Positions 8,933-18,079 are shown, counted from the first letter of the stretch. The stretch is DNA of 64,000 bases from DASWJZ01 sp963739005 (GCA_963739005.1 CAVTYQ010000003.1:62001-126000); one strand, 5' to 3'. Made by a program: numbers and translations. The notes: generated by a model not told the origin, from the sequence alone.

Positions 8933-9170
8933 GCCGCGCCACCTGGCTCAGCAGGTGATGCCGGCAGCCTCCGCAACGTGCGGCAAGCGGGCGACAGCAA
9001 CCGTCGCAGTCTGGCGAAGATTCCGTGCTCGCGGATGTAGGCCTGATAGTCGCGATAGACCGGGTCGCGCGCGAGATGCCGCTCCTCGGTGATGAGATCA
9101 GCCGCCAGGTCGACCTTTTGAAGCTCGCCGCAAGTCTCTCCGCGCCCATCTGAGACGCGGCCGTCAAGAT
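8926..9170 (-). pseudogene. Possible gene remnant (unknown family)
   Basis: Between nadK and the cell wall hydrolase gene, the minus strand has an open frame ending at a TAG at 8926-8928. It encodes a natural-looking segment, with EERHLARDPVYRDYQ followed by AYIREHGIFARLRRL, unlike the Arg/Ser-rich shadow frames. I find no ATG, GTG or TTG with a ribosome-binding site, and the frame runs back into the 3' end of the upstream gene. It may be the C-terminal remnant of a decayed gene, or an unannotated small gene with an unusual start. The family is not identified. Confidence 0.35.
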
Positions 9171-9182
9171 CCGCCGTGGACG

Positions 9183-9941
9183 CTAGTTTCCGTTGCTGGC
9201 GACAATAAGCGCCTCGATGCTCGTCGGCGGGGGCAGCGGTCGCGGCGCGCTGACGTAGGCGGGATTCGGCCGCGGCGCCGCGGCGACGACATAGGCCGGC
9301 GTCGGCGGTTGCGGCGCGGCCGCGGCGACGTAGGCAGGCGCCGGCGGCTGCGGAGCCGGCTCCTGCGTGACGCGATAGCCGCTGCCGAGGAACCAGCGCG
9401 GTGCGCTGACGGAATCGAGCGGGCCCGCCTGTGCGATGACGCTGCGCGGGATGTAGGCGCGCCCGGGCGTCGGTGTGCGCTCGTAGAAGGCGTTACCGCC
9501 GGCCACCGTCACATAGTGCATATTCGAGTAGCTATAGGTGCGGCCGGCCGTATGGAAGAACATCGCCTTGCCGACGCCGCGATGGCGTTTGCCGGAGAGC
9601 ACCTGGTCGGCGATGTGGTAGGCGCGGTCGCGGCTCTTTCCCGCCGGCATCGGCTTCGATAGCGCGCCCGGCGCGAACTGGTTCGGCTGCCCGATTACGG
9701 CGCACACGCTGTTTGGATATTTGCTGGATTCGACCCGGTTCATCACCACCGTGCCGACCGCGAGCATCCCCTCGTCGCTCGAGCGGATCGATTCGAAATA
9801 CATGACGCGCGCCATGCAGTCGCGGTCGCGGGTCGCGACTCCGGAGAGATGCCCGCACGACCCGAGCCCGCCTAAAGCGAGGCCGAGGAACGCAAACCGC
9901 ACTAGGCGCGGGGAAGCCCCCGACCGTCGACACGCTGCCAT
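9183..9941 (-). CDS. Cell wall hydrolase, SleB/Hydrolase_2 family lipoprotein
   Basis: The product has a hydrophobic N-terminal segment ending in a lipobox-like LGSCG (Cys near residue 29), so it is probably an exported lipoprotein. The catalytic domain follows (about residues 40-165): AMYFES-type sequence (here ARVMYFESIRSS), GTVVMNRV and CAVIGQPNQFAPG are marks of the SleB/CwlJ amidase or transglycosylase family that cuts peptidoglycan. The C-terminal third is low-complexity, with three imperfect repeats of the PQPPxPAYVAAA type, probably an extended periplasmic tail. The catalytic Glu is in YFES. Not linked to sporulation here; such enzymes remodel the wall in alphaproteobacteria. Confidence 0.85.
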   Translation of the reverse strand: MAACRRSGASPRLVRFAFLGLALGGLGSCGHLSGVATRDRDCMARVMYFESIRSSDEGMLAVGTVVMNRVESSKYPNSVCAVIGQPNQFAPGALSKPMPAGKSRDRAYHIADQVLSGKRHRGVGKAMFFHTAGRTYSYSNMHYVTVAGGNAFYERTPTPGRAYIPRSVIAQAGPLDSVSAPRWFLGSGYRVTQEPAPQPPAPAYVAAAAPQPPTPAYVVAAAPRPNPAYVSAPRPLPPPTSIEALIVASNGN

Positions 9942-10077
9942 ACAAGAAACCGCACAATCGGCAATTCGACCGCGCGCATCTTGGCCTCAAAGGGCACAAC
10001 GATTGGTTAAGAATAAGAAGCGGTCGCCCGCGTCGGCGAAAGGCGTCTCGATTTGGCCGGACCTCGTGGCCCTGAGA

Positions 10078-11220
10078 TCAGGCCGCTTCGCTGAATTGCT
10101 CGGCGTAGTCGCGGGCGGCGGCGCGCTTTGCGTCGCGGGCGAAGCGGCGAAGCAGAAGCAGGATCTGGTCGAGCTCGCGATCCTCGCGCTTCTGATAGCG
10201 CGACACGATCGCATCGATCAGATGCGTGGCGCGACGATAGTCGCTGCCCGCGCCCGCCTCGCCCTTGCGGATGACGTCGATCGCGGCGGCGAAGACCGGA
10301 AACGTCTTCTTCGGCAGGTTCGCTCTGTGGAGAAGTGCCTTCAGGTTTCCCGCGCGTCCCGAGGCGATGAGGGCCGAGACCCGTTCGCGCGGCACCCGCG
10401 CGAGCGCCGAAAGCGACGTCTCGAAGAGAAGCGTCTGGCCGGCCGCGACCGCCCGGATCAGGAAGGCCGGCGTCAGCGCGTTCGCTTCGATGAGCTGGCC
10501 GACGAGCGCCGGCATGTTCTCCGCCGGCGCCTCGAAGGCGGCGGCAATAGTGGCGCATTCGCGCGCATCGCGCGTCACCGTCGCGGCGCGCTCCGGCGTG
10601 GTCCAGCCGTGCTCGACGATAAGCTCGCGCAGCGCCTCGGCGAGCTTTCCGAGCAGCACTTCGCGCACGTCGAGCGGCAGGTCGCCGCGTTCAAGCAGCG
10701 CCAGCCGAAGCTCCGGGTAATCGCCGTAGCGTGCGACGATGCGGTCGAGCGTGAAGCGCGGCACGCGCGCTCCGCGGTTCGAAACCAGCTTAAGGCATGC
10801 CTCGTCGGTCCCCACCTCTCCGATAGCCGCCGATACGGCGCGCGACAGGAACGGGCGGCTGGCGATCGCGATCTGCAGCGTCTCGCCCCGCGCCGCGACC
10901 ATGTCGACAAGCTCGCAGTCGAGGATCACCGGCGAGTTCGCCGCCACGATGATCGCCACCGGTTCGACGTCGGTCGCGAGCGCCGTCATCAGGTGCGCGG
11001 GCGCCCTTTCGCTTCTCGAGAGCGCCTCCGCAAGCGCCATCCGGACCTCGACCGCCGGATCGTCGAGGAGCATGGTCATCGCCGCCTCGATCTCGTCGCG
11101 TTCGTCCTCGCGCGAGTCAGGGGCCAGATAGCCGCGCGCCAGCTCGCGCGCCGCCCCGGCGCGGTCGGCAAGTGGAGCCCGCCGGGCCCACTGGACAAAG
11201 CTCTCGACCATCGCGCCCAT
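10078..11220 (-). CDS. DUF2336 domain-containing protein
   Basis: A 380-residue soluble protein of the alphaproteobacterial DUF2336 family. The helical, HEAT-like repeats are recognisable from the spacing of short helices (DERDEIEAAMTMLLDDP, VEVRMALAEALSRSERAP and ALATDVEPVAIIVAANSPV). The family has no settled biochemical role; members occur near envelope, motility and signalling genes. The in-frame ATG at 11211 (MVESF) is an alternative start. The gene is monocistronic, with intergenic gaps on both sides. Confidence 0.8.
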   Translation of the reverse strand: MGAMVESFVQWARRAPLADRAGAARELARGYLAPDSREDERDEIEAAMTMLLDDPAVEVRMALAEALSRSERAPAHLMTALATDVEPVAIIVAANSPVILDCELVDMVAARGETLQIAIASRPFLSRAVSAAIGEVGTDEACLKLVSNRGARVPRFTLDRIVARYGDYPELRLALLERGDLPLDVREVLLGKLAEALRELIVEHGWTTPERAATVTRDARECATIAAAFEAPAENMPALVGQLIEANALTPAFLIRAVAAGQTLLFETSLSALARVPRERVSALIASGRAGNLKALLHRANLPKKTFPVFAAAIDVIRKGEAGAGSDYRRATHLIDAIVSRYQKREDRELDQILLLLRRFARDAKRAAARDYAEQFSEAA

Positions 11221-11362
11221 GGAAATCCTTGGTTTCGCGCGGGTTTCACGCGTCGAACGACGTTAAGGAATGGTGCACAAAGAGGCTTAACGAATAGTTT
11301 CCAGGCAAACCGGCCTTTCGGGGCCCTGTGCCGGAAGCTAGTCTCGACCTTAGGGGATTCTG

Positions 11363-11818
11363 ATGGCCGGACTTTACTTCGAGGATTTTGCGCCCGCGCA
11401 GCTCTTTCACCACCCGCTCAGGCGCACCGTCACCGAGATGGACAACATCCTCTTTTCAAGCCTGACGCTGAACCCGCAGCCGCTTCATATCGACCGCCAC
11501 TACTGCGAGACCGAAACCGAGTGGGGCCAGCCGCTCATGAACTCGCTCTTCACGCTCGGGCTCATGATCGGCATCTCCGTCAACGACACGACTGTCGGCA
11601 CGACGATCGCCAATCTCGGCATGAACGAGGTGCGCTTCCCTAATCCGCTTTTCCAGGGCGACACGGTACATGTCACGACCGAGGTGGTCGCCAAGCGCGA
11701 ATCGAAGTCGCGGGCGGACGCCGGCATCGTCGAGTTCGAGCACAAATGCTTCAACCAGCACGACACGCTGGTCGCCGTCTGCCGCCGCCAAGCCTTCATG
11801 AAGAAGCGGGCCGGCTAG
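11363..11818 (+). CDS. MaoC family dehydratase
   Basis: A 151-residue hot-dog-fold enoyl-CoA or hydroxyacyl-CoA hydratase. LNPQPLHIDRHYCE holds the hydratase motif with the conserved Asp and His, and FPNPLFQGDTVHVTTEV is the usual C-terminal strand pair. Single-domain MaoC proteins of this type beside a CitE-like lyase hydrate mesaconyl-CoA-type or similar C5 CoA esters, so the pair may act on one CoA intermediate. The next gene begins three bases after the stop, indicating co-transcription. Confidence 0.85.
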   Translation: MAGLYFEDFAPAQLFHHPLRRTVTEMDNILFSSLTLNPQPLHIDRHYCETETEWGQPLMNSLFTLGLMIGISVNDTTVGTTIANLGMNEVRFPNPLFQGDTVHVTTEVVAKRESKSRADAGIVEFEHKCFNQHDTLVAVCRRQAFMKKRAG

Positions 11819-11820
11819 AC

Positions 11821-12783
11821 GTGCGCTCGCTCCTCTTCGTCCCCGGCGACAGCGATCGCAAGCTTGAGAAGGCGTTTCGCGCCGGCGCGGATGCGGTGAT
11901 CGTCGACCTTGAAGACTCGGTCGCGCCGGAGATGAAGGACGCGGCGCGACGAAGCGCACTCACGTTCCTGAAAGCGCATCGCGATGCCGCGGAGCGGCCG
12001 CTTCTTTACGTCCGCGTCAATGCGCTCTCGACGCCGCATGCCGACGGCGACCTCGACGTCGTCATGACCGGCGCCCCCGACGGCATCATGCTGCCGAAGG
12101 CGGCGGGCGGCGCCGACGTGACGCTGCTTTCTGCGAAACTCTCGGTGCGCGAGGCGCTGCACGGCATCGGCGACGGCGCGACGAAGATCGTCGTGCTGGC
12201 CACCGAGACCGCCCAATCGATCTTCACCCTCGGCACGTATCGCGGCGCGAGCCCCAGGCTTGCCGGATTGACGTGGGGCGCGGAGGATCTCGGCGCCGCG
12301 ACCGGCGCGCTCCAGACACGCGAAGGCGCCGAGTGGACGGAGCCGAACCGCATCGTGCGGAGCCTCGCGCTTTTCGCGGCGACGGCGGCGGGGGTTCCCG
12401 CGATCGACGCGGTCCACGCCGACTTCCGCGATTTGGAAGGCCTGAAGCGCGAGTGCGCCGCCGCGCGGCGCGACGGCTTTTCCGGCAAGCTCGCGATCCA
12501 CCCCGACCAGGTGGAGGCGATCAACGAGGCCTTCACCCCCTCCGCCGAAGCCATCGCCCATGCCGAGCGCGTGCTCGCCGCCTTCAAGGCAGCGGGCGAC
12601 ACCGCCGTCACCTCGCTCGACGGCAAGATGCTCGACCTGCCCCACCTCAAAGCCGCCGAACGCCTCCTCGCCAAAGCCGCGCCGTCGGCCCCGCCCGAGA
12701 AGCCTGCGGCCGGGGCTGCCGCGTCAGATTCGAAGGCTCCGGAGGCAGCTACGCAGGGGCGGGCACCTCCCACCTCTCCGTAA
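11821..12783 (+). CDS. HpcH/HpaI aldolase/citrate lyase family protein (CoA ester lyase, CitE-like)
   Basis: The TIM-barrel CoA-ester lyase fold is clear: RSLLFVPGDSDRKLEKA at the N-terminus, VIVDLEDSVAPEMK with a metal-binding acidic pair, MLPKAAGG, and TWGAEDLGAATGA. Relatives cleave or hydrolyse malyl-CoA, citramalyl-CoA or beta-methylmalyl-CoA. I choose the GTG at 11821, immediately after the MaoC stop, because the family begins at RSLLFVPG; the upstream ATG at 11746 lies inside maoC. A C-terminal low-complexity tail rich in Ala and Pro is unusual and overlaps the convergent nitroreductase gene by 35 bases. The exact CoA substrate is not deducible. Confidence 0.83.
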   Translation: MRSLLFVPGDSDRKLEKAFRAGADAVIVDLEDSVAPEMKDAARRSALTFLKAHRDAAERPLLYVRVNALSTPHADGDLDVVMTGAPDGIMLPKAAGGADVTLLSAKLSVREALHGIGDGATKIVVLATETAQSIFTLGTYRGASPRLAGLTWGAEDLGAATGALQTREGAEWTEPNRIVRSLALFAATAAGVPAIDAVHADFRDLEGLKRECAAARRDGFSGKLAIHPDQVEAINEAFTPSAEAIAHAERVLAAFKAAGDTAVTSLDGKMLDLPHLKAAERLLAKAAPSAPPEKPAAGAAASDSKAPEAATQGRAPPTSP

Positions 12784-13336
12784 TCTCCGCCACATCCGGC
12801 CTGTCTCTCTCCACCGGCGGGACAGTCGCCGTGCCGATATGGACGAAGCCGGTGACCTTCTCCCCGGGTTTCAGCCCGAGCCAGGCCTTCGCCTCCTCGT
12901 CATAGGCGTACCAGCCGGTCAGCCAGTTCGACGCAAAGCCATAGGCGTTCGCGGCGTGGACGAGGTTCAGCGCCACGCAGGCGGAGGAGAGTTGCTGCTC
13001 CCAGAGTGGAATCTTCGGGTGGTCGGCGATCGGCGATGAGATCACGGCGACAACGAGCGGCGCGTCGGCAAAGCCCTTGGCCTTCGCCTCGCGGATCGTC
13101 CGCTCCTTCTCGTCGGAGTGCGTCTTTGCGATCTCGATGAGGCCGGCGATCGCCTTCTCGCGCGCCGCCTTATCGAAAAGGATGAAGCGCCAGGGCGCGA
13201 GCTTCCCGTGGTCGGGCACGCGCGCGGCGATCGTCAACATGGCGCTGAGCGTCGCCAGGTCGGGCGCCGGCTCGGCGAGCAGCGAAGCGGGAATCGTCCG
13301 CCGGGTCGTGAGGTAATGCGCCAGCCCTTCGTTCAT
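12749..13336 (-). CDS. Nitroreductase family protein (YdjA-like)
   Basis: A 195-residue FMN-dependent nitroreductase-fold protein. RRTIPASLL near the N-terminus gives the Arg residues that bind FMN phosphate; VPDHGKLAPWRFI is the YdjA-type signature, and GFASNWLTGW supports the FMN site. Such proteins reduce nitro or quinone compounds with NAD(P)H; the natural substrate is unknown. It is convergent with the CitE-like gene, overlapping by 35 bases. Confidence 0.85.
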   Translation of the reverse strand: MNEGLAHYLTTRRTIPASLLAEPAPDLATLSAMLTIAARVPDHGKLAPWRFILFDKAAREKAIAGLIEIAKTHSDEKERTIREAKAKGFADAPLVVAVISSPIADHPKIPLWEQQLSSACVALNLVHAANAYGFASNWLTGWYAYDEEAKAWLGLKPGEKVTGFVHIGTATVPPVERDRPDVAEITERWEVPAPA

Positions 13337-13434
13337 CCGAAAATCCCCGTGAAATTGCCATGTCTTGAATTCGCCATCCTCGCGGGCTTACCACGGTCGC
13401 CTGCGGATTTGCCATTGCGAGGATCGCCGGCCCG

Positions 13435-14514
13435 ATGTCCTTGATCGCCCGCATTCTGGCGGCGCTTGTCTTTGTCGCGGCGGCCACCGCCGCCTACGCG
13501 CAGGATGCAACGAGCCCCGGCGCGGACATCTTTTCGCAGGGGCTCGTCGCCCCCAATCTCGACAACGTGCTGCTGCCGCCGGCCGCCGATACGCTCCCGC
13601 CGCCCAGCAATACGCTGGTTACGCCGGACACGCCCCCGCAGCAGCAGCCGATGGCGCACACCGTGCCGCTGCAGATCGCTCCGGGGCACGGGCACAGGCT
13701 CACCCTGGAGGCCCGCCTCGTCCCCGACGGCCCGACGCTCACCAACGGCCTCGTCTGGCGCGTCTTCGGCTCGCAACCCGGGTCGAACGGTCAGCTTCCG
13801 CTCTACGCCGAGACCGCCCCCGGCGGCACGACGACGGTGCAGCTCCCGCCGGGCGACTATTTCGTGCACGCCGCCTTCGGCCGCGCCGGGGCGACAAAGC
13901 ACGTGATTATCGCCAACGGAGACCAGAAGGAATTGCTCGTCATCGACGCCGGCGGCCTGAAGCTGAACTCCGTGCTCGGCGACGACCGGCCGATCCCGCC
14001 CGGCCAGCTGACGTTCGAGGTGCTGCAGCCGGACGAGACCGGCGAGCTTGTGACCGTCGTCCCGAACGCCGCTCCCGGCCGCATCCTGCGCCTCTCCGCC
14101 GGCAAGTACCACGTCGTCAGCCGCTACGGGAACGTCAACGCGGTGGTGCGCGCCGACATCGAGGTCGAGGCCGGCAAGCTGACCGAGGCGGTGATGCGCC
14201 ACACCGGCGCGGAGGTCACGCTGAAGCTCGTGTCGGAGGAAGGCGGCGAGGCGATCGCCAATACCTCGTGGACGGTCACCACGCAGGACGGGATCACCGT
14301 CAACGAGAGCGTCGGCGCATTCCCGTCGCTGATCCTCGCGGCCGGGACCTACACCGCCGTCGCCAAGCACCAGGACCAGATCTACTCGCGCGACTTCACC
14401 GTCGAGACAGGGCTTCCGCGCGACATCGAGGTCCGCCTCTCCGACGTCGTGCAGCCGGAGACCGGCCCGGCTGTGGCGCCGAACGCCGGCAACGCGCCGG
14501 TGGAAACCGAATAG
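13435..14514 (+). CDS. Secreted hypothetical protein with repeated beta-sandwich-like segments
   Basis: The product (359 residues) starts with a clean Sec signal peptide (MSLIARILAALVFVAAATAAYAQ, cleavage after AYA). A Pro-rich linker follows, then three to four segments of similar pattern (hydrophobic strands, then LPPGDYFVHAAFG, LSAGKYHVVSRYG and LAAGTYTAVAKH). Each segment ends in a G-x-Y-x-V strand, suggesting tandem immunoglobulin- or prealbumin-like beta domains. I do not recognise a named function; a periplasmic or surface role is likely. The gene lies nine bases from the convergent end of thrS. Confidence 0.7.
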   Translation: MSLIARILAALVFVAAATAAYAQDATSPGADIFSQGLVAPNLDNVLLPPAADTLPPPSNTLVTPDTPPQQQPMAHTVPLQIAPGHGHRLTLEARLVPDGPTLTNGLVWRVFGSQPGSNGQLPLYAETAPGGTTTVQLPPGDYFVHAAFGRAGATKHVIIANGDQKELLVIDAGGLKLNSVLGDDRPIPPGQLTFEVLQPDETGELVTVVPNAAPGRILRLSAGKYHVVSRYGNVNAVVRADIEVEAGKLTEAVMRHTGAEVTLKLVSEEGGEAIANTSWTVTTQDGITVNESVGAFPSLILAAGTYTAVAKHQDQIYSRDFTVETGLPRDIEVRLSDVVQPETGPAVAPNAGNAPVETE

Positions 14515-14523
14515 GGCGCAGCG

Positions 14524-16488
14524 TCAGGGTCGCAGGTCCGGCGGCGTCGCCTCGGCGCGAAGCTCGGCGATCGCCTGGTCGACGCCGGCGGAAACCTGAT
14601 CCTTCGCGCCGAGCCGGCGGATCGAGACCGTCTTCTCCTCCGCCTCGCGCCGCCCGACGACGAACATCACCGGCGTCTTGGCGAGCGAGTGCTCGCGGAC
14701 CTTGTAGTTGATCTTCTCGTTCCTGGCATCGGCGCTGGCGCGGATGCCGGCGGCACTGAGCTTTGCCACGACAGTCTCCGCATAAGGGTCCGCGTCGGAG
14801 GTGATGGTGGCGACGACGACCTGCGTGGGCGCGAGCCAGAGCGGCAGCTTCCCCGCGTAGTGCTCGAGCAAGATGCCGATGAAGCGCTCGAAGGTCCCGA
14901 GCACGGCGCGATGCAGCATCACCGGGCGGTGGCGCCCGCCGTCCTCGCCGACATAGATGGCGTCGAGCCGCTCCGGCAGCACGTAGTCGAGCTGATACGT
15001 GCCGCACTGCCAGGTCCGACCGATGGCGTCGGTCAGGTGGAACTCGAGCTTCGGCCCGTAGAAGGCGCCTTCGCCGGGCGCGAGCTCGAATTCGATGCCG
15101 GAGGCGGTCAGCGCGTCGGCGAGCGATTTCTCGGCGCGGTCCCAGACGGCGTCGTCGCCGGCCCTCATGTCGGGCCGCGTCGCCAGCTTGTAGCGAATAT
15201 CGGTCAGGCCCATGTCGCCATAGACCTGCGCGAAGAGCTTCAGAAAGCGGCGTGTCTCGTCGGTGACCTGATCGTCAGTGCAGAAGATGTGCGCGTCGTC
15301 CTGCGTCATCTGGCGGACCCGCATCAGCCCGTGCAGCGCGCCATGCGGCTCGTTGCGATGACAGCAGCCGAACTCCGCCATGCGCATCGGCAGGTCGCGG
15401 TAGGACTTGATGCCCTGCCGGAAGATCTGCACGTGTGCCGGGCAGTTCATCGGCTTCAGAGCCATCCAGCGGTCGACCTCGCCGTGGATGATCGGCCCAT
15501 GCTCCTCGATCGACGGCGTGTGGTCGGGCACGACGAACATGTTCTCGCGGAACTTCGACCAGTGGCCCGACTGCTCCCAGAGCTTGGCGTCGATAAGTTG
15601 CGGCGTCTTCACCTCGATGTAGCCGTCGGCGTCGAGCCGGCGGCGCATGTAGGCCTCGAGCGCGCGCCAGATGGTGAAGCCCTTGGCGTGCCAGAACACC
15701 GAGCCCTGCGCCTCTTCCTGCATGTGGAAGAGATCCATCTCGCGCCCGATGCGGCGGTGGTCGCGCTTCTCCGCCTCGTCGAGCATGGTGAGATAGGCGT
15801 CGAGCTCCTTCTTCGTCGCCCACGCGGTGCCGTAGATGCGCTGCAGCTGCTGGCGGTTCGGGTCGCCCCGCCAATAGGCGCCGGCGAGCTTGGTCAGCTT
15901 GAAGGCGTCGCCGACGAAGCCGGTCGAAGGCATGTGCGGGCCGCGGCAGAGGTCGAACCAGTCGCCTTGCGAATAGACCTTGACGTCCTCGCCCTCCGGA
16001 ATGGCGTCGACCAGCTCGACCTTGAACATCTCGCCCTTGTCGCGGAACACCTGCCGCGCACGCTCGCGCGACCAGACCTCCTTCCGGAACGGACGGTCCG
16101 CCGCGACGATCTCGTGCATCTTCGCTTCGATCGCGGCAAAATCCTCCGTCGAGAACGGCTCGTTCCGGAAGAAGTCGTAGTAGAAGCCGTTCTCGATCAC
16201 CGGGCCGATCGTCACCTGCGTACCGGGAAAGAGCGCCTGCACCGCTTCGGCCAGCACGTGCGCGCTGTCGTGGCGGATGAGTTCCAGCGCCGCCGGGTTC
16301 TCACGGGTCACGATCTCGATCTTGGCGCCGTCCGGAACTGGGTCGGAAAGGTCGGCGAGCACGCCGTCGACCCTCATCGCGACCGCCTTCTTGGCGAGCG
16401 ACTTGGAGATGCCCTCGGCCACCGTCGTTCCCGTCGCGCCGGCCGGAAAATCGCGTTTGGCGCCGTCGGGAAGAGAGATCGTGACCAT
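14524..16488 (-). CDS. thrS: Threonyl-tRNA synthetase
   Basis: This class II synthetase charges tRNA-Thr and edits mischarged serine. The N-terminal TGS domain begins VTISLPDGAKRDFPAGATG; the editing domain includes HDSAHVLAEAV (zinc-like His motif) and the distal Cys region. The catalytic core carries motif 2 (FGCCHRNEPHGALHGLMRVRQMTQDDAHIF, given here only as a region near residues 390-420) and motif 3 near RPVMLHRAVLGTFERF. I use the ATG at 16488 (654 residues), because the TGS domain starts there; the track-length start adds 15 atypical residues. It closes the yidD-containing operon, 72 bases after yidD. Confidence 0.95.
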   Translation of the reverse strand: MVTISLPDGAKRDFPAGATGTTVAEGISKSLAKKAVAMRVDGVLADLSDPVPDGAKIEIVTRENPAALELIRHDSAHVLAEAVQALFPGTQVTIGPVIENGFYYDFFRNEPFSTEDFAAIEAKMHEIVAADRPFRKEVWSRERARQVFRDKGEMFKVELVDAIPEGEDVKVYSQGDWFDLCRGPHMPSTGFVGDAFKLTKLAGAYWRGDPNRQQLQRIYGTAWATKKELDAYLTMLDEAEKRDHRRIGREMDLFHMQEEAQGSVFWHAKGFTIWRALEAYMRRRLDADGYIEVKTPQLIDAKLWEQSGHWSKFRENMFVVPDHTPSIEEHGPIIHGEVDRWMALKPMNCPAHVQIFRQGIKSYRDLPMRMAEFGCCHRNEPHGALHGLMRVRQMTQDDAHIFCTDDQVTDETRRFLKLFAQVYGDMGLTDIRYKLATRPDMRAGDDAVWDRAEKSLADALTASGIEFELAPGEGAFYGPKLEFHLTDAIGRTWQCGTYQLDYVLPERLDAIYVGEDGGRHRPVMLHRAVLGTFERFIGILLEHYAGKLPLWLAPTQVVVATITSDADPYAETVVAKLSAAGIRASADARNEKINYKVREHSLAKTPVMFVVGRREAEEKTVSIRRLGAKDQVSAGVDQAIAELRAEATPPDLRP

Positions 16489-16560
16489 GGCTTTCCCTGC
16501 GCGAGCCGCCAAAGCGGCGGCGCCGCCTTTCATTCTTCTCGTGTCGAGGACTGGCGGCCC

Positions 16561-16980
16561 TTAGCCTCGATCCGCCGGGATCGAGCCCCAGGAGCCGTAG
16601 CGCCACGGCCTATACCAGCGCGCATCCTGAGGCAAGATTTCCGGCACGGGGTCGAAGCCGTGCGTGCCGAGCGGGCGGCAGCGCGAGAGGCGCGCGAAAG
16701 CCATCCAGCCGCCACGCCAAAGGCCGAAACGGCCGATCGCGATGTCGGCATATTCGGAGCAGGTCGGCAGGTGTCGGCAGGTGCGCCCCGCGACGCTCGA
16801 AAGCGTGTAGCGATAGAGCTTGATCATCCCGCGCGCGAGAAGCGCCGGCAGCCCGATGACGCGGCGGGCGAAGCCGGCGGCGCGAAACTGCCGCGCTTCG
16901 AGCTCGATCCTGTGTGTGCCGAATTCGCTCACTTTGCGGATATGAGCGCGCCGGCGCCCGGCCGCAAGCGATGCGGGCAC
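16561..16980 (-). CDS. yidD: Membrane protein insertion efficiency factor YidD
   Basis: YidD is a small membrane-associated protein that assists YidC-dependent insertion. The family core is clear: IKLYRYTLSSVAGRTCRHLPTCSEYA, with the conserved Cys pair, followed by GRFGLWRGGWMAFARLSRCRPLGTHGFDPVP. The protein is longer than usual because of a 50-residue N-terminal stretch, so the true start may be internal (for example the Met of MIKLYRYTL). It begins four bases after the SMP-30 gene stop, and thrS follows. Confidence 0.88.
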   Translation of the reverse strand: MPASLAAGRRRAHIRKVSEFGTHRIELEARQFRAAGFARRVIGLPALLARGMIKLYRYTLSSVAGRTCRHLPTCSEYADIAIGRFGLWRGGWMAFARLSRCRPLGTHGFDPVPEILPQDARWYRPWRYGSWGSIPADRG

Positions 16981-16984
16981 CTGG

Positions 16985-17872
16985 TCAGAGCACCGGCCTC
17001 CCCAGCACCGTGACCTTTGTCCGGTAGAGCGAGCTCGATGCGGTGATGAAGAGCGCGCGAAGGTCGTCGCCGCCCCAGGTGAAGTTCGCTGCGGGCTCCG
17101 GCATGCGGATCACGCCGAGCGAAACGCCTTCGGGATCGAAGACGTGCACGCCGCCCGGCCCGCAGGAGAAGAGATTGCCGGCGCTGTCGATCTTCATCCC
17201 GTCCGGCCCGCCCTCCCCATCGCCGACCGTCGTGGCGAAGACCTCACCGCCGGAGAGCCCGCCGTCAGCCGTCACGTCGAAGACACGCACATGCGCCCGC
17301 ATCGTATCGTTGACGAAGAGCCGCTTCTCGTCGAGCGAGAAGCAAAGGCCGTTCGGCTGATCGAAATCGTCGACGAGCAGCCTGAGCGAGCCGTTCTTCG
17401 GATCAATGCGGTAGACGCCGCGGAACGAAAGCTCCGGCTCGCGCGGCACGCCGTAGTATTCGACGCGCCCAAAAATCGGGTCGCTGAAATAGATCGCGCC
17501 GTTGCGGGCGACCACGATGTCGTTCGGGCTGTTCAGCTCCTTGCCGTCATAGTGCTTGGCGAGCACCGTCAGCGAGCCATCCGCCTCCGTCCGGGTGACG
17601 CGGCTCGTCGAGTGCTCGCAGGTGAGCAGCCTTCCCTCGCGGTCGTAGGTCAGGCCGTTCGCCATGTTGCTCGGCTGGCGGAACGGGGTGACGCCCTCCG
17701 ATCTTGTCCACCGGCGGATGATGTTGCCCGGCATGTCGGTGAAGAGCAGAAACTTCTCTCGCGGATGCCAGAGCGGCCCCTCGGTGAACATGAAGCCCGT
17801 CGCGAGCTGTTCAAGCTCCGCCGTGCCCCCGACCACCGACCGGAAGCGCGGATCGCGGATCTCGGCGCTCAT
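16985..17872 (-). CDS. SMP-30/gluconolactonase/LRE family protein
   Basis: A 295-residue six-bladed beta-propeller lactonase. Likely divalent-metal ligands are Glu31 (FTEGPLW), Asn117 (SPNDIV), Asn174 (QPNGLC) and Asp224 (GPDGMKID). The family hydrolyses sugar lactones such as gluconolactone or related esters. It is flanked at three and four bases by a tautomerase and yidD, hence part of a tight operon. No signal peptide is seen, so it should be cytoplasmic. Confidence 0.88.
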   Translation of the reverse strand: MSAEIRDPRFRSVVGGTAELEQLATGFMFTEGPLWHPREKFLLFTDMPGNIIRRWTRSEGVTPFRQPSNMANGLTYDREGRLLTCEHSTSRVTRTEADGSLTVLAKHYDGKELNSPNDIVVARNGAIYFSDPIFGRVEYYGVPREPELSFRGVYRIDPKNGSLRLLVDDFDQPNGLCFSLDEKRLFVNDTMRAHVRVFDVTADGGLSGGEVFATTVGDGEGGPDGMKIDSAGNLFSCGPGGVHVFDPEGVSLGVIRMPEPAANFTWGGDDLRALFITASSSLYRTKVTVLGRPVL

Positions 17873-17875
17873 CTC

Positions 17876-18079
17876 TCAGGTCTTCTTGGCGCGCATCGAC
17901 TTCACGGACTTTCCGTCGACGAACCAGTCCTCGTCGGTGACGTCCTCCCACACGACCCAGACCTGCGCGTCGGCCGGCAGCTTGGCCACCTCGCGGATCG
18001 TTTCCGAGACACGTCGGGAAATCTCGTCCTTTCGCTTCTGCGAATGGCCTTTCAGGATGCGGATGTTGACGAACGGCAT
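17876..18079 (-). CDS. 4-oxalocrotonate tautomerase family protein
   Basis: The ATG at 18079 gives a 67-residue protein starting MPFVNIRILKG, so Pro becomes residue 1 after Met removal, the catalytic base of the tautomerase superfamily. The two-strand, one-helix pattern and the region SETIREVAKLP fit. The longer reading frame upstream of 18079 would bury the catalytic proline and is rejected. It sits between the Fe-S scaffold gene and the SMP-30 gene, with a three-base gap to the latter. Substrate unknown. Confidence 0.85.
   Translation of the reverse strand: MPFVNIRILKGHSQKRKDEISRRVSETIREVAKLPADAQVWVVWEDVTDEDWFVDGKSVKSMRAKKT

Noticed and set aside
9721..11643. 640-codon plus-strand ORF
   Set aside because: It is antisense to the DUF2336 gene and runs into the MaoC gene in another frame, with no domain likeness.
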